From assembly GCA_944393235.1 (NCBI GenBank), contig CALXZJ010000016.1, positions 1 to 32,021 of the forward strand: a stretch of DNA of 32,021 bases. Direction: 5' to 3'. The notes beneath the pieces were generated by a model. It had not been told where the DNA came from. It did not search any database and saw only the letters and a list, made by a program, of their open reading frames with translations. Shown here one piece after another: positions 13,955 to 22,781 of the stretch. The DNA comes from an uncultured Alphaproteobacteria bacterium. GTDB taxonomy: Bacteria; Pseudomonadota; Alphaproteobacteria; RF32; CAG-239. The translations under genes were made by a program, and so were the position numbers. The stretch's first letter is position 1, and every line of letters starts with the position of its first letter.

Positions 13955-14967
13955 TGGTTTTTCCTTGTATCAAAAGCATCGCGCACCCCCTCACCAATAA
14001 AAATAAGCGTGGTAAGCAAACCGGACAAAACAATAAATATGGTTATGCCGATCCAGGGCGCCTGCAGGTTATCTTTGCCTTGACGTACCAAATCACCCAA
14101 AGACGGGTATTCGCCGGACAATCCCAAACCCAAAAAATCTAACGACGTCAGTGCAACAATAGATTCTGAAAGAATAAACGGAATAAATGTGATACTTGTT
14201 ACCAAAGCATTCGGTAAAATATGTCGAAAAATAATTCTAAAATTACCGACACCCAAAGCTTTAGCTGCCATAACATATTCAAAATTACGAGCTCTTAAAA
14301 ATTCGGCACGCACCATAGTTGTCAGAGATGTCCATGAAAACAACATCAAAATCAATAAAATTGTCCAAAACGTCGGCAAAAAAACGCTGGCGACAATAAT
14401 CAAAATAAACAACTGTGGCAAAGATTCCCAAATTTCAATAAAACGTTGCAAGATAATATCGATTTTACCGCCAAAATATCCTTGTATCGCGCCAACAACA
14501 ATCCCGATAATTGAAGAGCACAAAGTCAAAAGAAAGGCAAAAACAACCGATAAGCGAATACCATACAATATTCTGGCGGCAATATCTCGTCCCTCATCAT
14601 CAGTACCGAGCCAATGGCGTTTGTCAGGTGCCGATGGTGCCGGTGTATCAATTTCATAATCAACCGTATTATATGAAAATGGGATAAGAGGCATAACCAT
14701 CCACCCGTCTTGTTTAATTTTTTGAATAATATACGGATCTTTATAATCCGCCGGCGTCGGGAAATCGCCGCCCCAAAATTCATCGGTATAAGTTTTAAAA
14801 ATCGGAAAATAAAACTCATTTTTATATTTGATGACAAGCGGTTTATCGTTAGCCAAAAATTCTGAAAACAACGAAACAATAAAAATGCTCAAAAAAAGCA
14901 CCGCTGCCGCCATAGCCCGACGGTTTTTTGCAAATGACATCCGGCGTTTTTCCCAAACCGGATTCAT
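13951..14967 (-). CDS. yejE: Peptide ABC transporter permease YejE
   Basis: This 338-residue inner-membrane permease has one N-terminal membrane segment (about 19-35), a long periplasmic stretch with the WGGDFPTPADYKDPYI region typical of YejE, then five further membrane segments. The HWLGTDDEGRDIAARILYGIR block and the cytoplasmic EAA loop (MAAKALGVGNFRIIFRHILPNA) mark the DppC/OppC superfamily; the insertion before HWLGTDDEGRD and the length fit YejE. It overlaps yejF and the upstream membrane-protein gene by 4 bases each. YejE normally pairs with YejB and receives peptide from YejA, but neither is in this operon; they must lie elsewhere or be replaced. Confidence 0.92.
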   Translation of the reverse strand: MNPVWEKRRMSFAKNRRAMAAAVLFLSIFIVSLFSEFLANDKPLVIKYKNEFYFPIFKTYTDEFWGGDFPTPADYKDPYIIQKIKQDGWMVMPLIPFSYNTVDYEIDTPAPSAPDKRHWLGTDDEGRDIAARILYGIRLSVVFAFLLTLCSSIIGIVVGAIQGYFGGKIDIILQRFIEIWESLPQLFILIIVASVFLPTFWTILLILMLFSWTSLTTMVRAEFLRARNFEYVMAAKALGVGNFRIIFRHILPNALVTSITFIPFILSESIVALTSLDFLGLGLSGEYPSLGDLVRQGKDNLQAPWIGITIFIVLSGLLTTLIFIGEGVRDAFDTRKNQ

Positions 14968-16964
14968 TGATTTTCCTTATTTTGCTGCAACATTTCATTT
15001 TGCAGGTCCGGTGTGTTTATATCATGCGATTCAATTTTTTCGGTTTTATGTCCTTTTTTAACAACATCAACCGGTTCTAACAGCTTCATATTATTAATTG
15101 CATACCACTGCGCATACCAAGTGTCAAAAGCTGTAAGATTATTTGCCGCTTGTTCTTCAGAAATATCCAAATCTGCCAAAGTTTCCACTAAATTTGTTTT
15201 TAGGCTTTGATGAATATTAATTTCATCTAACCCGTTACATACTTTATCTTTATATAAATAATGTCTGATAATGCCATTTGCTTCACAAATATTGTCATTA
15301 AAAACCACTGAATCATTAACGGGAGATTTAATAGCCAGTGTTGTAAGTTTTCTGTAAATAAAATCATCTACAAAATTATCATAGGGCTTAGAGCTAAAGT
15401 TGTTAACACTTGACATACCTTCTAAAATAATAACAGTCTTTTCGAGCAGATCATTACTCTGTAACTGGTCAAGAAATTCCTGTAATTTACCGTACAAGCA
15501 TTTTGTTTGCTCATAATAAGCTCGTTGTTTCAGTTGGGTATTATTGGTTTTAACCCAGGGCATGTTTTCCATATTAATCCATTCGTGCCGCGGTTTAATT
15601 TGGCAAAATTCATCATAAATAAACATGTCTGAAGGAATATCGGCATAAACAAAATAAGCTTGTCGACCTTTGTCTTGGATAATATTTTCAACCAAAACAT
15701 TAAACGTTTCTATTGAATTTATCACATACAGATTGTTATAGTTAACGCCAACCAATGGTAAAGAATCCGGCTTGCCGAACAAGCTTAAAAATTGATAAAC
15801 TTTAGACATATCACGAAACAATTTCATGCTGGAAAACCATTCCAACATAAGCATTTGAGCCCGATCAAAAGAGCTCAGATTCATACTGTACAAATTAATT
15901 GGCCGATTAACTTTTTCTGTACAACGGTCAACATTAAACATATGATTTTTATGACACAAATCAAACCCGCGTGATTTATAAGCCGAAATTTTATACCCGG
16001 CTTTGCGAAAAGTATCAAACATTTGGTTATCTTTTAAGAAAACATATTCATCGTTAACATTAAAAAACTTCCAATATTTATAAACCAGCATTGTGTTCAT
16101 AATATGATTTTGCGGAAGATCATCACTAAATAAATTAACGGAACGAACCATATTCATAAAACAAGTATCATCTTGGGTGTATGCATTTCCAAAGACCTCA
16201 AACTTGTTTTTGGTATAAAAACCATTCATCAACTCTCCAATCTGTGAAGCACCTCCGGTACTTATTTTATTAAAATATTTATACGAAGGCAGATTAGGCA
16301 GCATGATATAAACAAATTTCTCGCCGTGTTCATCGGCATTGTTTTTAATATGAGATTGATACAATTCAATAAAATCATGTTGATCGCGGATATTATTAAA
16401 TCCATAGCGAAGAATACCGGCAAAAGCGATAACAAAAAGCAAAACATACACGGCAAGAAAGATCACATGAGCACTAAACAAAAACCACAAAACCAGCAAA
16501 GAAAGCACAACAGCAACGATAACAGACGAATGAGTATATAAAAATTGCGGAACAATTGAACCTAAAAACGACTTCAGATAATCCCCCAAAAAGCTATTAT
16601 AATCAAATTGTGCAAATTGGTTAAACAGAACATATATAAACCAACATGTAAAAAGAGCGCATAAAATATTTTGTACCCATTGTGAAAAAGCTGTCAAAAT
16701 CATAACCAGCGAAGAAAAAGCAAGCAATGCACCTAAAAGTCCAAGCAGTTCCGGTGATAAAAAGTGTTCTCCGCCATAAATGTTTAAGTTGCCGGAATCT
16801 GTAAACAGAACCAAGTCAATTGCCATAAGCGTAAAAATATAAATAATTTTTAAAATTGTAGCCGCGACCAAAGTTGAAATTGTAAATTTTTTAGAAGTTC
16901 TATATCCGCGAAAAAAGCGGTTGCTTTCAAACGTTAAAGGCGCTCTAAAATGACGATTATACAT
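14964..16964 (-). CDS. Inner-membrane protein with five TM segments and a degenerate sulfatase-like domain
   Basis: A 666-residue protein I cannot name with confidence. The N-terminal 190 residues contain five predicted membrane segments (about 27-54, 72-93, 96-117, 143-164, 166-187), followed by a large soluble domain, presumably periplasmic. This topology is that of YejM/PbgA, LtaS and EptA. The start of the soluble domain (KFVYIMLPNLPSYKYF, about 216-231), VFGNAYTQDDTCF (257-269, Thr267 at the nucleophile-like position) and a late TVIILEGMSS (about residue 520) recall alkaline-phosphatase/sulfatase blocks, but the expected metal-binding Asp/Glu/His residues are missing, so it may be a pseudo-enzyme like YejM. 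The C-terminal tail is polar. It shares 4 bases with yejE. Its own promoter is visible and AAAGG precedes the ATG. Confidence 0.65.
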   Translation of the reverse strand: MYNRHFRAPLTFESNRFFRGYRTSKKFTISTLVAATILKIIYIFTLMAIDLVLFTDSGNLNIYGGEHFLSPELLGLLGALLAFSSLVMILTAFSQWVQNILCALFTCWFIYVLFNQFAQFDYNSFLGDYLKSFLGSIVPQFLYTHSSVIVAVVLSLLVLWFLFSAHVIFLAVYVLLFVIAFAGILRYGFNNIRDQHDFIELYQSHIKNNADEHGEKFVYIMLPNLPSYKYFNKISTGGASQIGELMNGFYTKNKFEVFGNAYTQDDTCFMNMVRSVNLFSDDLPQNHIMNTMLVYKYWKFFNVNDEYVFLKDNQMFDTFRKAGYKISAYKSRGFDLCHKNHMFNVDRCTEKVNRPINLYSMNLSSFDRAQMLMLEWFSSMKLFRDMSKVYQFLSLFGKPDSLPLVGVNYNNLYVINSIETFNVLVENIIQDKGRQAYFVYADIPSDMFIYDEFCQIKPRHEWINMENMPWVKTNNTQLKQRAYYEQTKCLYGKLQEFLDQLQSNDLLEKTVIILEGMSSVNNFSSKPYDNFVDDFIYRKLTTLAIKSPVNDSVVFNDNICEANGIIRHYLYKDKVCNGLDEINIHQSLKTNLVETLADLDISEEQAANNLTAFDTWYAQWYAINNMKLLEPVDVVKKGHKTEKIESHDINTPDLQNEMLQQNKENQ

Positions 16965-16998
16965 AACTTAAACCTTTTAAGAACCACATGATTAAACA

Positions 16999-17027
16999 TT
17001 TATAAAAAGATTATTTAAAAGTAACAA
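16999..17027 (-). promoter_or_regulatory. Candidate promoter of the membrane protein-yejE-yejF operon
   Basis: TTGTTA (17027-17022), 17-bp spacer and TATAAA (17004-16999) lie about 35 bases before the ATG at 16964 and downstream of the rpsD terminator, making this an independent transcription unit. Confidence 0.55.
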
Positions 17028-17140
17028 AGATAACAAGCATTTCACCCAACCTATCCACATCTAAAATAGCTTAAACGATGTAAAATACACGATTGTAAAT
17101 ATACTCAGATTCTGCAGCTGACAAAGGATTTTCATAACAC

Positions 17141-17164
17141 AAAAAAGCAGGGAAACAACCCTGC
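17141..17164 (-). terminator. Intrinsic terminator of rpsD
   Basis: On the minus strand GCAGGG (17164-17159), loop TTGTTT, CCCTGC (17152-17147) and six Ts form a clear terminator about 25 bases past the rpsD stop. Confidence 0.85.
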
Positions 17165-17188
17165 CTTTCAAATAGAATGTTAAAACGA

Positions 17189-17803
17189 CTATCTGGAGTA
17201 AAACTCGATAACCAAATTCGGTTCCATCAAAGCCGCATACGGAACATCATCATACTTCGGCACAAAAGTATATTTAGCCGACATTTTTTTGTTATCAACT
17301 TCCAAATAAGCAGGCGTTTCGCGAGTTTGAGATTCAAGAGCGGCAACAACCATTGCCATAGACTTTGATTTTTCCCGAACTTCAATCACATCACCGACTT
17401 TAACCATATATGAAGGAATATTTACTTTTTTGCCGTTGACCGTAACATGACCATGATTAACAAACTGACGCGCGGCAAAAACCGTCGGCACAAACTTTGA
17501 TTTGTAAACCAGATTATCCAAGCGGGATTCCAAAAGACCGACCAGGTTTTCGGCAGCATCGCCCGAACGACGAATAGCTTCAACATAGTATTTATGAAAC
17601 TGTTTTTCCGAAATGTTGCCATAATAGGTCTTCAACTTTTGCTTAGCAATCAATTGCTCGCCATAGTCAGTCGTTTTCTTTCTTCTCTGACCATGTTGAC
17701 CGGGAGCATAATTTCTCTTTTCAATCGGGCTGTTGGCATCACCCCATAAATTAACACCGTAACGACGGCTTGGTTTTTTCTTTGCAGAAACAATACTTTT
17801 CAT
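17189..17803 (-). CDS. rpsD: 30S ribosomal protein S4
   Basis: S4 is a primary 16S rRNA-binding protein that nucleates small-subunit assembly. The 204-residue product has the N-terminal domain with [10 protein letters not shown] and [14 protein letters not shown], the S4 RNA-binding domain beginning [13 protein letters not shown] (about 89-101) with [21 protein letters not shown], and the usual C-terminal VIEFYSR. The N-terminal region lacks the zinc-type cysteines, which is common. The gene stands alone, as often seen for alphaproteobacterial rpsD, instead of in the alpha operon. It has its own terminator and a long upstream leader with several alternative base pairings that could support autoregulation. 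Confidence 0.98.
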   Translation of the reverse strand: MKSIVSAKKKPSRRYGVNLWGDANSPIEKRNYAPGQHGQRRKKTTDYGEQLIAKQKLKTYYGNISEKQFHKYYVEAIRRSGDAAENLVGLLESRLDNLVYKSKFVPTVFAARQFVNHGHVTVNGKKVNIPSYMVKVGDVIEVREKSKSMAMVVAALESQTRETPAYLEVDNKKMSAKYTFVPKYDDVPYAALMEPNLVIEFYSR

Positions 17804-17924
17804 TAAATCAATCCTTTATTAAGTTAATACATTATTGTCCCGGTAGTCTTAAACCGTCAATGAATAAGACCGGACGGTTAACCATCATGTTAATTAAGAT
17901 AACCCGTCCCCTTCCCCGGAAGTA
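17804..17924 (-). promoter_or_regulatory. Structured rpsD 5' leader, possible S4 autoregulatory element
   Basis: In the RNA sense, TAACCGTCC (around 17880-17872) can pair either with the upstream GGACGGGTTA (17909-17900) or with the downstream GACGGTT (17858-17852), and GTCTTA (17870-17865) can pair with TAAGAC (17851-17846), extended by CGG/CCG across a bulge. The interleaved order implies mutually exclusive hairpins or a pseudoknot-like fold 35-75 bases before the ATG. S4 regulates translation through a pseudoknot in E. coli, but there in the alpha operon. Function here is inference. Confidence 0.35.
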
Positions 17925-17929
17925 GCGCC

Positions 17930-17958
17930 AACATATTACAAAACAAAATAAATTTCAA
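17930..17958 (-). promoter_or_regulatory. Candidate rpsD promoter
   Basis: TTGAAA (17958-17953), 17-bp spacer, TATGTT (17935-17930); a TAATAT overlaps but at a 14-bp spacing. Transcription from here would give the roughly 120-base leader described for rpsD. Confidence 0.35.
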
Positions 17959-18021
17959 GTAATTTTTTAAATAAAGCTGGATTTTATTTAAAATAACCGT
18001 AAAATAGCCGCAGAGGAAAAC

Positions 18022-19746
18022 ATGTCGTACGATTTTTTGTTTCAAAAAGCCAATCAATTATATACAGAAGGCGCGTTAAACCAAGCCGAACAACTTTATC
18101 GGACAATATTGGAAAGCATGCCTGAAAACCCTGATGTTTTAAATATGCTTGGACTCATTGCCGAAGCCAAAGGCCTGCCAAATGAAGCGGTTGACTATTT
18201 TTACAAAGCTCTAAAATCAGCGCCAAACCATTTGCCGATTTGTTTTAATCTGGCGGTTTCTCTGGCTTCTGCCGAACATTTGCGCGAAGCTGTCGACGCA
18301 TATCAAAAAGTTTTAGCCATAAAACCGGATCTCAAAGAAGCGCACAATAACTTAGGCGGTTTGTATGAAAGACTCGGCAAGACGGCAAAAGCGCGTTCAG
18401 AATACCAAGAAGCGCTGAATATTAATAAAAATTATCTGGAAGCCGCTGTTAATCTTGCTGCGATTGATCAAGACAAAAACCAACTAACCCGATTGGCACA
18501 AGACAACCCTCAGACAGCCCTGCCCTTATATTACCTTGCCAAACTTGAGTTGAAAAACCAAAATCCGGAATCGGCTCTTCGTCACATTAAAGAAGCTCTT
18601 TCTAAAACAGACGCATCTGCTGAAATTTTCCTTTTAGCCGGCGAAATTTTTCTGCAAACCGGCGACGAAGTTTCCGCCGCCGAAGCTTTTCGCCGTACGC
18701 TAAAATTTAATCCAAAATCAGTTCCGGCGCTCATCAACCTCGGCGTTTATGAAAACAACGAAAATTTGCTGAAAGAAGCCTTAAATATTGAGCCGGACAA
18801 TGCCGAAGCCCACGCCAACTATGCCAACCTGCTATATAAACAAAAACGCCCTTTGGAAGCATTGGAAGAATACCGCAAAGCCGTCGTCCTAAAACCTGAT
18901 TTGCCGGAACTGTCCAACAACTTGGGACTCATCTTAAAAGACATTGGTGAATATGAACAAGCTCTGGATTTGTTTTTAGACGCTTTTATGAAAAACAAAC
19001 AAACTGTTGATTATTCGATAAATCTGGCAGAAACGCTCGTATTGTTCCATCAACAATCTCCCGAGCGCGCAGCACAAATAGCGCAAATCTGGGCAAATGC
19101 CGCACCGGACAATCCCTTTGCCGCACACACGCTTAATGCTTTTCGAAAATCATCTACTGCCGAAGTCGATAAAAAATATGCAAAAGCTCTGTTTGATGCG
19201 TTTGCGTCGTCTTATGACAAAACCATGGATAACATCAAATATAATGTTATAAATAAAATCAAAGACTTAAAAATTCATCTTCAAGGGAATATACTTGATT
19301 TGGGTTGCGGAACAGGTATTGCCGGAAAAACTTTTTACAATAACTTAACTGTTTTTACCGGTATAGACATTTCACGAAAAATGCTTGATATTGCTCATTC
19401 AACCGGTGCATATAAATATTTATATCAGCAAGATATAACGGAATACTTGCAAGAAAACAGCTTAAAGTACGACTTTATTCTAGCTCTAGATGTTGTTGAT
19501 TATATTGAAAATTTTGAAAAAATTGCAAAGCTCGCAAAATGCACGCCGTTTCTTTTTACGATTGAAAACGCCGATAGCAGCGTCAAAACTTTAACCTTAA
19601 TGCCAAACGGACGATATAAACATAATCCGACTTATATCGAAAATATATTGAAGGCTGCCGGCTATCACGACATAAAAAAATACGAGTTGACATTGCGTCA
19701 GGAAAACACTCAAGACGTTGCCGGAACACTTTTCTATGCTATTTAA
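18022..19746 (+). CDS. TPR-repeat protein with C-terminal SAM-dependent methyltransferase domain
   Basis: Of 574 residues, about the first 390 are tetratricopeptide repeats: a run such as LNQAEQLYRTILESMPENPD, LPNEAVDYFYKALKSAPNHL, LREAVDAYQKVLAIKPDLKE and KTAKARSEYQEALNIN recurs with 34-residue spacing and a break around 155-170. Near residue 385 comes the linker KKYAKALFDAFASSYDKTM, then a class I methyltransferase with motif I ILDLGCGTGIAGK (about 425-437), an acidic GIDISRKML and YDFILALDVVDYIENF. Such fusions are common in Alphaproteobacteria; the substrate is unknown. No signal peptide is present, so it is cytoplasmic. GAGGA precedes the ATG. Its stop region overlaps the hydE stop by 4 bases on the opposite strand, with no terminator between. 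Confidence 0.9.
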   Translation: MSYDFLFQKANQLYTEGALNQAEQLYRTILESMPENPDVLNMLGLIAEAKGLPNEAVDYFYKALKSAPNHLPICFNLAVSLASAEHLREAVDAYQKVLAIKPDLKEAHNNLGGLYERLGKTAKARSEYQEALNINKNYLEAAVNLAAIDQDKNQLTRLAQDNPQTALPLYYLAKLELKNQNPESALRHIKEALSKTDASAEIFLLAGEIFLQTGDEVSAAEAFRRTLKFNPKSVPALINLGVYENNENLLKEALNIEPDNAEAHANYANLLYKQKRPLEALEEYRKAVVLKPDLPELSNNLGLILKDIGEYEQALDLFLDAFMKNKQTVDYSINLAETLVLFHQQSPERAAQIAQIWANAAPDNPFAAHTLNAFRKSSTAEVDKKYAKALFDAFASSYDKTMDNIKYNVINKIKDLKIHLQGNILDLGCGTGIAGKTFYNNLTVFTGIDISRKMLDIAHSTGAYKYLYQQDITEYLQENSLKYDFILALDVVDYIENFEKIAKLAKCTPFLFTIENADSSVKTLTLMPNGRYKHNPTYIENILKAAGYHDIKKYELTLRQENTQDVAGTLFYAI

Positions 19747-20780
19747 ATATGTTTAACTTTTTGATGAAAACCTTTATCTGTCGCAACATACCGACCGATA
19801 GCCGCAATTTTGGCGCGCAATTGAGCCAATGTATTATCTGCGGCACAGTTGGTGGCAGATTTTCCGGGGTACAATTCATAGTATTTTCGACATTCATTTA
19901 AGGTAACATTAGGCATAATAACGTTGGCGCCGGCTTGTAAAGCCCTTATCTGTCCGTTTGGCGCCAAAGTCTCCATGGCTGTTGTCGCCGGAATATTAAT
20001 ATCCGGCAACAAAAGTCTGGTTAACGCCATAACTTTCAATGCAAGGTCAAAATTTCCTTTTTCGGCATTGCCCAACGGCGTATCCGGATGAGGAATAAAC
20101 GGACCGATACCGATCATATCTGCTTTAATTTGCTTAAAAAATAAAATATCGTCTGCCAAACTTTCAAGAGTTTGCCCCGGCAGCCCCACCAAGCACCCTG
20201 AACCGACTTCCATACCTGAACGGGAAATATCATCCAAACACTTCCGCCGCCGCGCCCAACTCATACCGGGATCATGACGTTCGTAAAGAATTTTGTCAGT
20301 CGTTTCTATCCGAAGCAAAAATCGGTCGCATCCGGCATCTTTATAGGCTTGATATTCTTCAGCCGATTTTTCACCAACACTTAAGGTTAGTGCCGCATCT
20401 AAAGTTTTAATCCGGCGGATAAGTGCACACATTTTCTGACAATCAAACCACATATCTTCACCCGATTGCAACACAATTGTCTTCAATCCCATTTGTGTCA
20501 CGGCATATTCCGCCAACTTAAAAATGGCATCTTCATCCAACCGATAACGATGAATTTTGACATTATCGCGCCTCAAACCGCAATAGCAGCAATTATTTTT
20601 GCAAATATTAGAAAACTCAATCAGCCCGCGCAAATGAATTCCGTCACCGACATATTTCTGTCGCACCCGATCCGCGGCAGCACAAATTTCCGGCAAAAGA
20701 GAGACTTCAGAAAGAAGGCAAATAAGCTCATCTCGGCTTAAAACATGCTTATCTTCAGCCTTTTCAATTAAAGAAAGCAT
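19743..20780 (-). CDS. hydE: [FeFe]-hydrogenase radical SAM maturase HydE
   Basis: HydE is the radical SAM enzyme that processes the HydG-derived Fe(CO)2(CN)-cysteine synthon on the way to the H-cluster dithiomethylamine bridge. The radical SAM CX3CX2C is exact (Cys60, Cys64, Cys67 in SNICKNNCCYCGLRRDN), and MGLKTIVLQSGED, CLVGLPGQTLESL, IGPFIPHPDTPL and the late RKYYELYPGK are HydE blocks that separate it from BioB and PylB. A second C-terminal CX7CX2C cluster motif, known in some HydEs and non-essential, is absent. I take the ATG at 20780 with AAAGG nine bases upstream rather than the in-frame GTG at 20789. It follows lolD after 11 bases and lies about 10.5 kb from hydG. Confidence 0.95.
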   Translation of the reverse strand: MLSLIEKAEDKHVLSRDELICLLSEVSLLPEICAAADRVRQKYVGDGIHLRGLIEFSNICKNNCCYCGLRRDNVKIHRYRLDEDAIFKLAEYAVTQMGLKTIVLQSGEDMWFDCQKMCALIRRIKTLDAALTLSVGEKSAEEYQAYKDAGCDRFLLRIETTDKILYERHDPGMSWARRRKCLDDISRSGMEVGSGCLVGLPGQTLESLADDILFFKQIKADMIGIGPFIPHPDTPLGNAEKGNFDLALKVMALTRLLLPDINIPATTAMETLAPNGQIRALQAGANVIMPNVTLNECRKYYELYPGKSATNCAADNTLAQLRAKIAAIGRYVATDKGFHQKVKHI

Positions 20781-20791
20781 AAAAAACACCT

Positions 20792-21520
20792 TTAGTAAAA
20801 ATTCTTGCTTTCTTTGATACGCTTACTCGGACGCAAATCAATCAATTTACCGTCTTTTAGCAACAATTGTCGATCCATTTTACCGGCAAGCTCCATGTTA
20901 TGCGTCGCAATCAGAGCCGACAGTCCGGTTTCTTTTACAATATCGAGCAAAGCCAAAAAGACGTTATCCGATGTGTGCGGGTCCAAATTTCCCGTCGGCT
21001 CATCTGCCAACAGCAATTTAGGCGTATTGGCAAGCGAGCGTGCGATAGCAACGCGTTGTTGTTCGCCGCCGGAAAGTTCAGCCGGTCGGTGGAAAATCCG
21101 CTCTTTCAAGCCCAAACGTCCCAAAAGCCATTCTGCTTTTTCTTTAGCTGCGGTATATTTAACTCCAGCAATCAGCTGCGGCAACATAACATTTTCCAAG
21201 GCATTAAAATCAGACAACAAGTTATGGTATTGATACACAAAGCCCAAATAATCCCGCCGCAGCGCCGTACGAATCCCGTCGTTTGCCGCGCTGCAATCTT
21301 CACCGTCTAAAATGACCTTCCCTTTATTAGGATGATCCAAAAGCCCGGTAATTTGCAGTAAAGTCGATTTTCCCGCCCCCGAAGGACCGATAAGCGCCAC
21401 CACTTCATGCGAAGCAATTGCCAAGTCAACCCCTTGCAAAACATCAAGTTTTTGTTCACCTTGATAATAGTGCTTATAAACCTGTTTTAACTCCAAAACG
21501 GATTTAATTTTGCTATTCAT
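20792..21520 (-). CDS. lolD: Lipoprotein-releasing ABC transporter ATPase LolD
   Basis: LolD drives release of outer-membrane lipoproteins from the inner membrane to LolA. The 242-residue protein has Walker A GPSGAGKS (45-52), the Q-loop YQYHNLLSDFNALENVMLPQL, signature LSGGEQQRVAIARSL and Walker B LLLADEPTGNLD, all typical of the MacB/LolD group. An in-frame TTG at 21544 would lengthen it, but the ATG at 21520 has GGAGG nine bases upstream (inside the lolC end) and is the natural start. It overlaps lolC by 8 bases and is followed after 11 bases by hydE. Confidence 0.95.
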   Translation of the reverse strand: MNSKIKSVLELKQVYKHYYQGEQKLDVLQGVDLAIASHEVVALIGPSGAGKSTLLQITGLLDHPNKGKVILDGEDCSAANDGIRTALRRDYLGFVYQYHNLLSDFNALENVMLPQLIAGVKYTAAKEKAEWLLGRLGLKERIFHRPAELSGGEQQRVAIARSLANTPKLLLADEPTGNLDPHTSDNVFLALLDIVKETGLSALIATHNMELAGKMDRQLLLKDGKLIDLRPSKRIKESKNFY

Positions 21521-22760
21521 AACGCAAGGCCTCCACCGGATCAAATTTTGCCGCCCGATAAGCCGGATACAAAGTCGCCAAAAACGATAACAGCAAAGAA
21601 ACCACTGCCACCACGCTGACTTCCGTCCAATTTATTTCCGCCGGCAATTGTGACAGAAAATAAATTTCGGCTGAAAACAATTCCCGGCCGGAAAGCATTT
21701 CCAAAAATTGACGAACCGATTCAATATTTTCACAAAATAAAATACCAATGCCCAAACCGATAAGTGTACCAACCACACCGATAAAAGCACCGTCAATAAA
21801 GAAAACACGCATAACCATACCTTTTGTCGCCCCCATGGTGCGTAACACGGCAATATCCCGTCCCTTATCTTTGACCAGCATAATTAAGCCGGTGATGATA
21901 TTAAACGCTGCCACCAGAATAATCAGGGTTAAAATCAAAAACATCACATTGCGTTCGACATCTATGGCATTAAAAAATGCAGAATTGCTTTGCTTCCAAT
22001 CATAAACATAGGCATCAAGCCCCACACTTTGAGCAATCAACTCACGCATGAGCGGCAAATCATCATCATTTTTTAATGTAACATCTATTTGCCCGACGGC
22101 ATCATGCAAACCAAAATATGTTTGAGCGGTTTCCAAAGGCATAAACAAATGCGTTGAATCATATTCATACATACCGACATCAAAAGTTCCCAAAACTTGG
22201 TAACTTTTCATTCTCGGCACTGTCCCGAAAGCCGTAATTTTGCCATTAGGCGAAATCAGCGTCACCTTATCACCGGGAATAACCCCCAAACGGTCAGCCA
22301 ACCTCTTGCCGATAACAACCACATCATCTTCAAAACGATCCACATCAACACCGGCAACACCATTGCGCAATACTTGCTTTTTCAACAAATCTTCTTTGGC
22401 AATGCCTCGAACCATGGCACCTTCGGCAGTGCTGCCGGTTGAAATCAAAATTTGTTTTTCAATCATCGGTACAGCCAGTTCAACACCGGCAATTTTTTGT
22501 AAGTCTTGCACGGCAGTTTTATAATTGGTAAACGGGAACCCCGGTGCCGCCACAATCATAATATGACCGTTTATGCCTAAAATCCGTGATAATAACTCAC
22601 TTTTAAACCCGTTCATCACCGACATGACAATAATAAGCGTTGCCACACCCAAAGCTATGCCGGTAAAGGCAAAGCCGGTAATAACCGATATAAAACCTTC
22701 CTTACGCTTGGCTCGAAGATAACGCCCGGCAACCATACGTTCAAATTTTGAAAATATCAT
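21513..22760 (-). CDS. lolC: Lipoprotein-releasing ABC transporter permease (LolC/LolE type)
   Basis: This 415-residue protein has the classical start FERMVAGRYLRAKRKEGFISVITGFAFTGIALGVATLIIVMSVMNGF (blocks within residues 6-52), which includes the first membrane segment, a periplasmic domain of about 200 residues, then three C-terminal membrane segments beginning NVMFLILTLIILVAAFNII. The family conserved AVLRTMGATKGMVMRVFFIDGA and the end FDPVEALRYE are present. Only one permease gene adjoins lolD, as in many Alphaproteobacteria, where a single LolC/E-like protein probably acts as a homodimer. GAGAGG precedes the ATG and a candidate promoter lies just upstream. Confidence 0.95.
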   Translation of the reverse strand: MIFSKFERMVAGRYLRAKRKEGFISVITGFAFTGIALGVATLIIVMSVMNGFKSELLSRILGINGHIMIVAAPGFPFTNYKTAVQDLQKIAGVELAVPMIEKQILISTGSTAEGAMVRGIAKEDLLKKQVLRNGVAGVDVDRFEDDVVVIGKRLADRLGVIPGDKVTLISPNGKITAFGTVPRMKSYQVLGTFDVGMYEYDSTHLFMPLETAQTYFGLHDAVGQIDVTLKNDDDLPLMRELIAQSVGLDAYVYDWKQSNSAFFNAIDVERNVMFLILTLIILVAAFNIITGLIMLVKDKGRDIAVLRTMGATKGMVMRVFFIDGAFIGVVGTLIGLGIGILFCENIESVRQFLEMLSGRELFSAEIYFLSQLPAEINWTEVSVVAVVSLLLSFLATLYPAYRAAKFDPVEALRYE

Positions 22761-22781
22761 TTCAACCTCTCTTAGAGCATT

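Noticed and set aside
14189-14659. A 156-codon plus-strand frame inside yejE
   Set aside because: It is the antisense of the conserved permease and its translation is low-complexity and basic; no ribosome-binding site.
17840-17879. The hairpin before rpsD as an intrinsic terminator
   Set aside because: No T-run follows on either strand, and the pairing is interleaved with another stem; better described as a leader structure.
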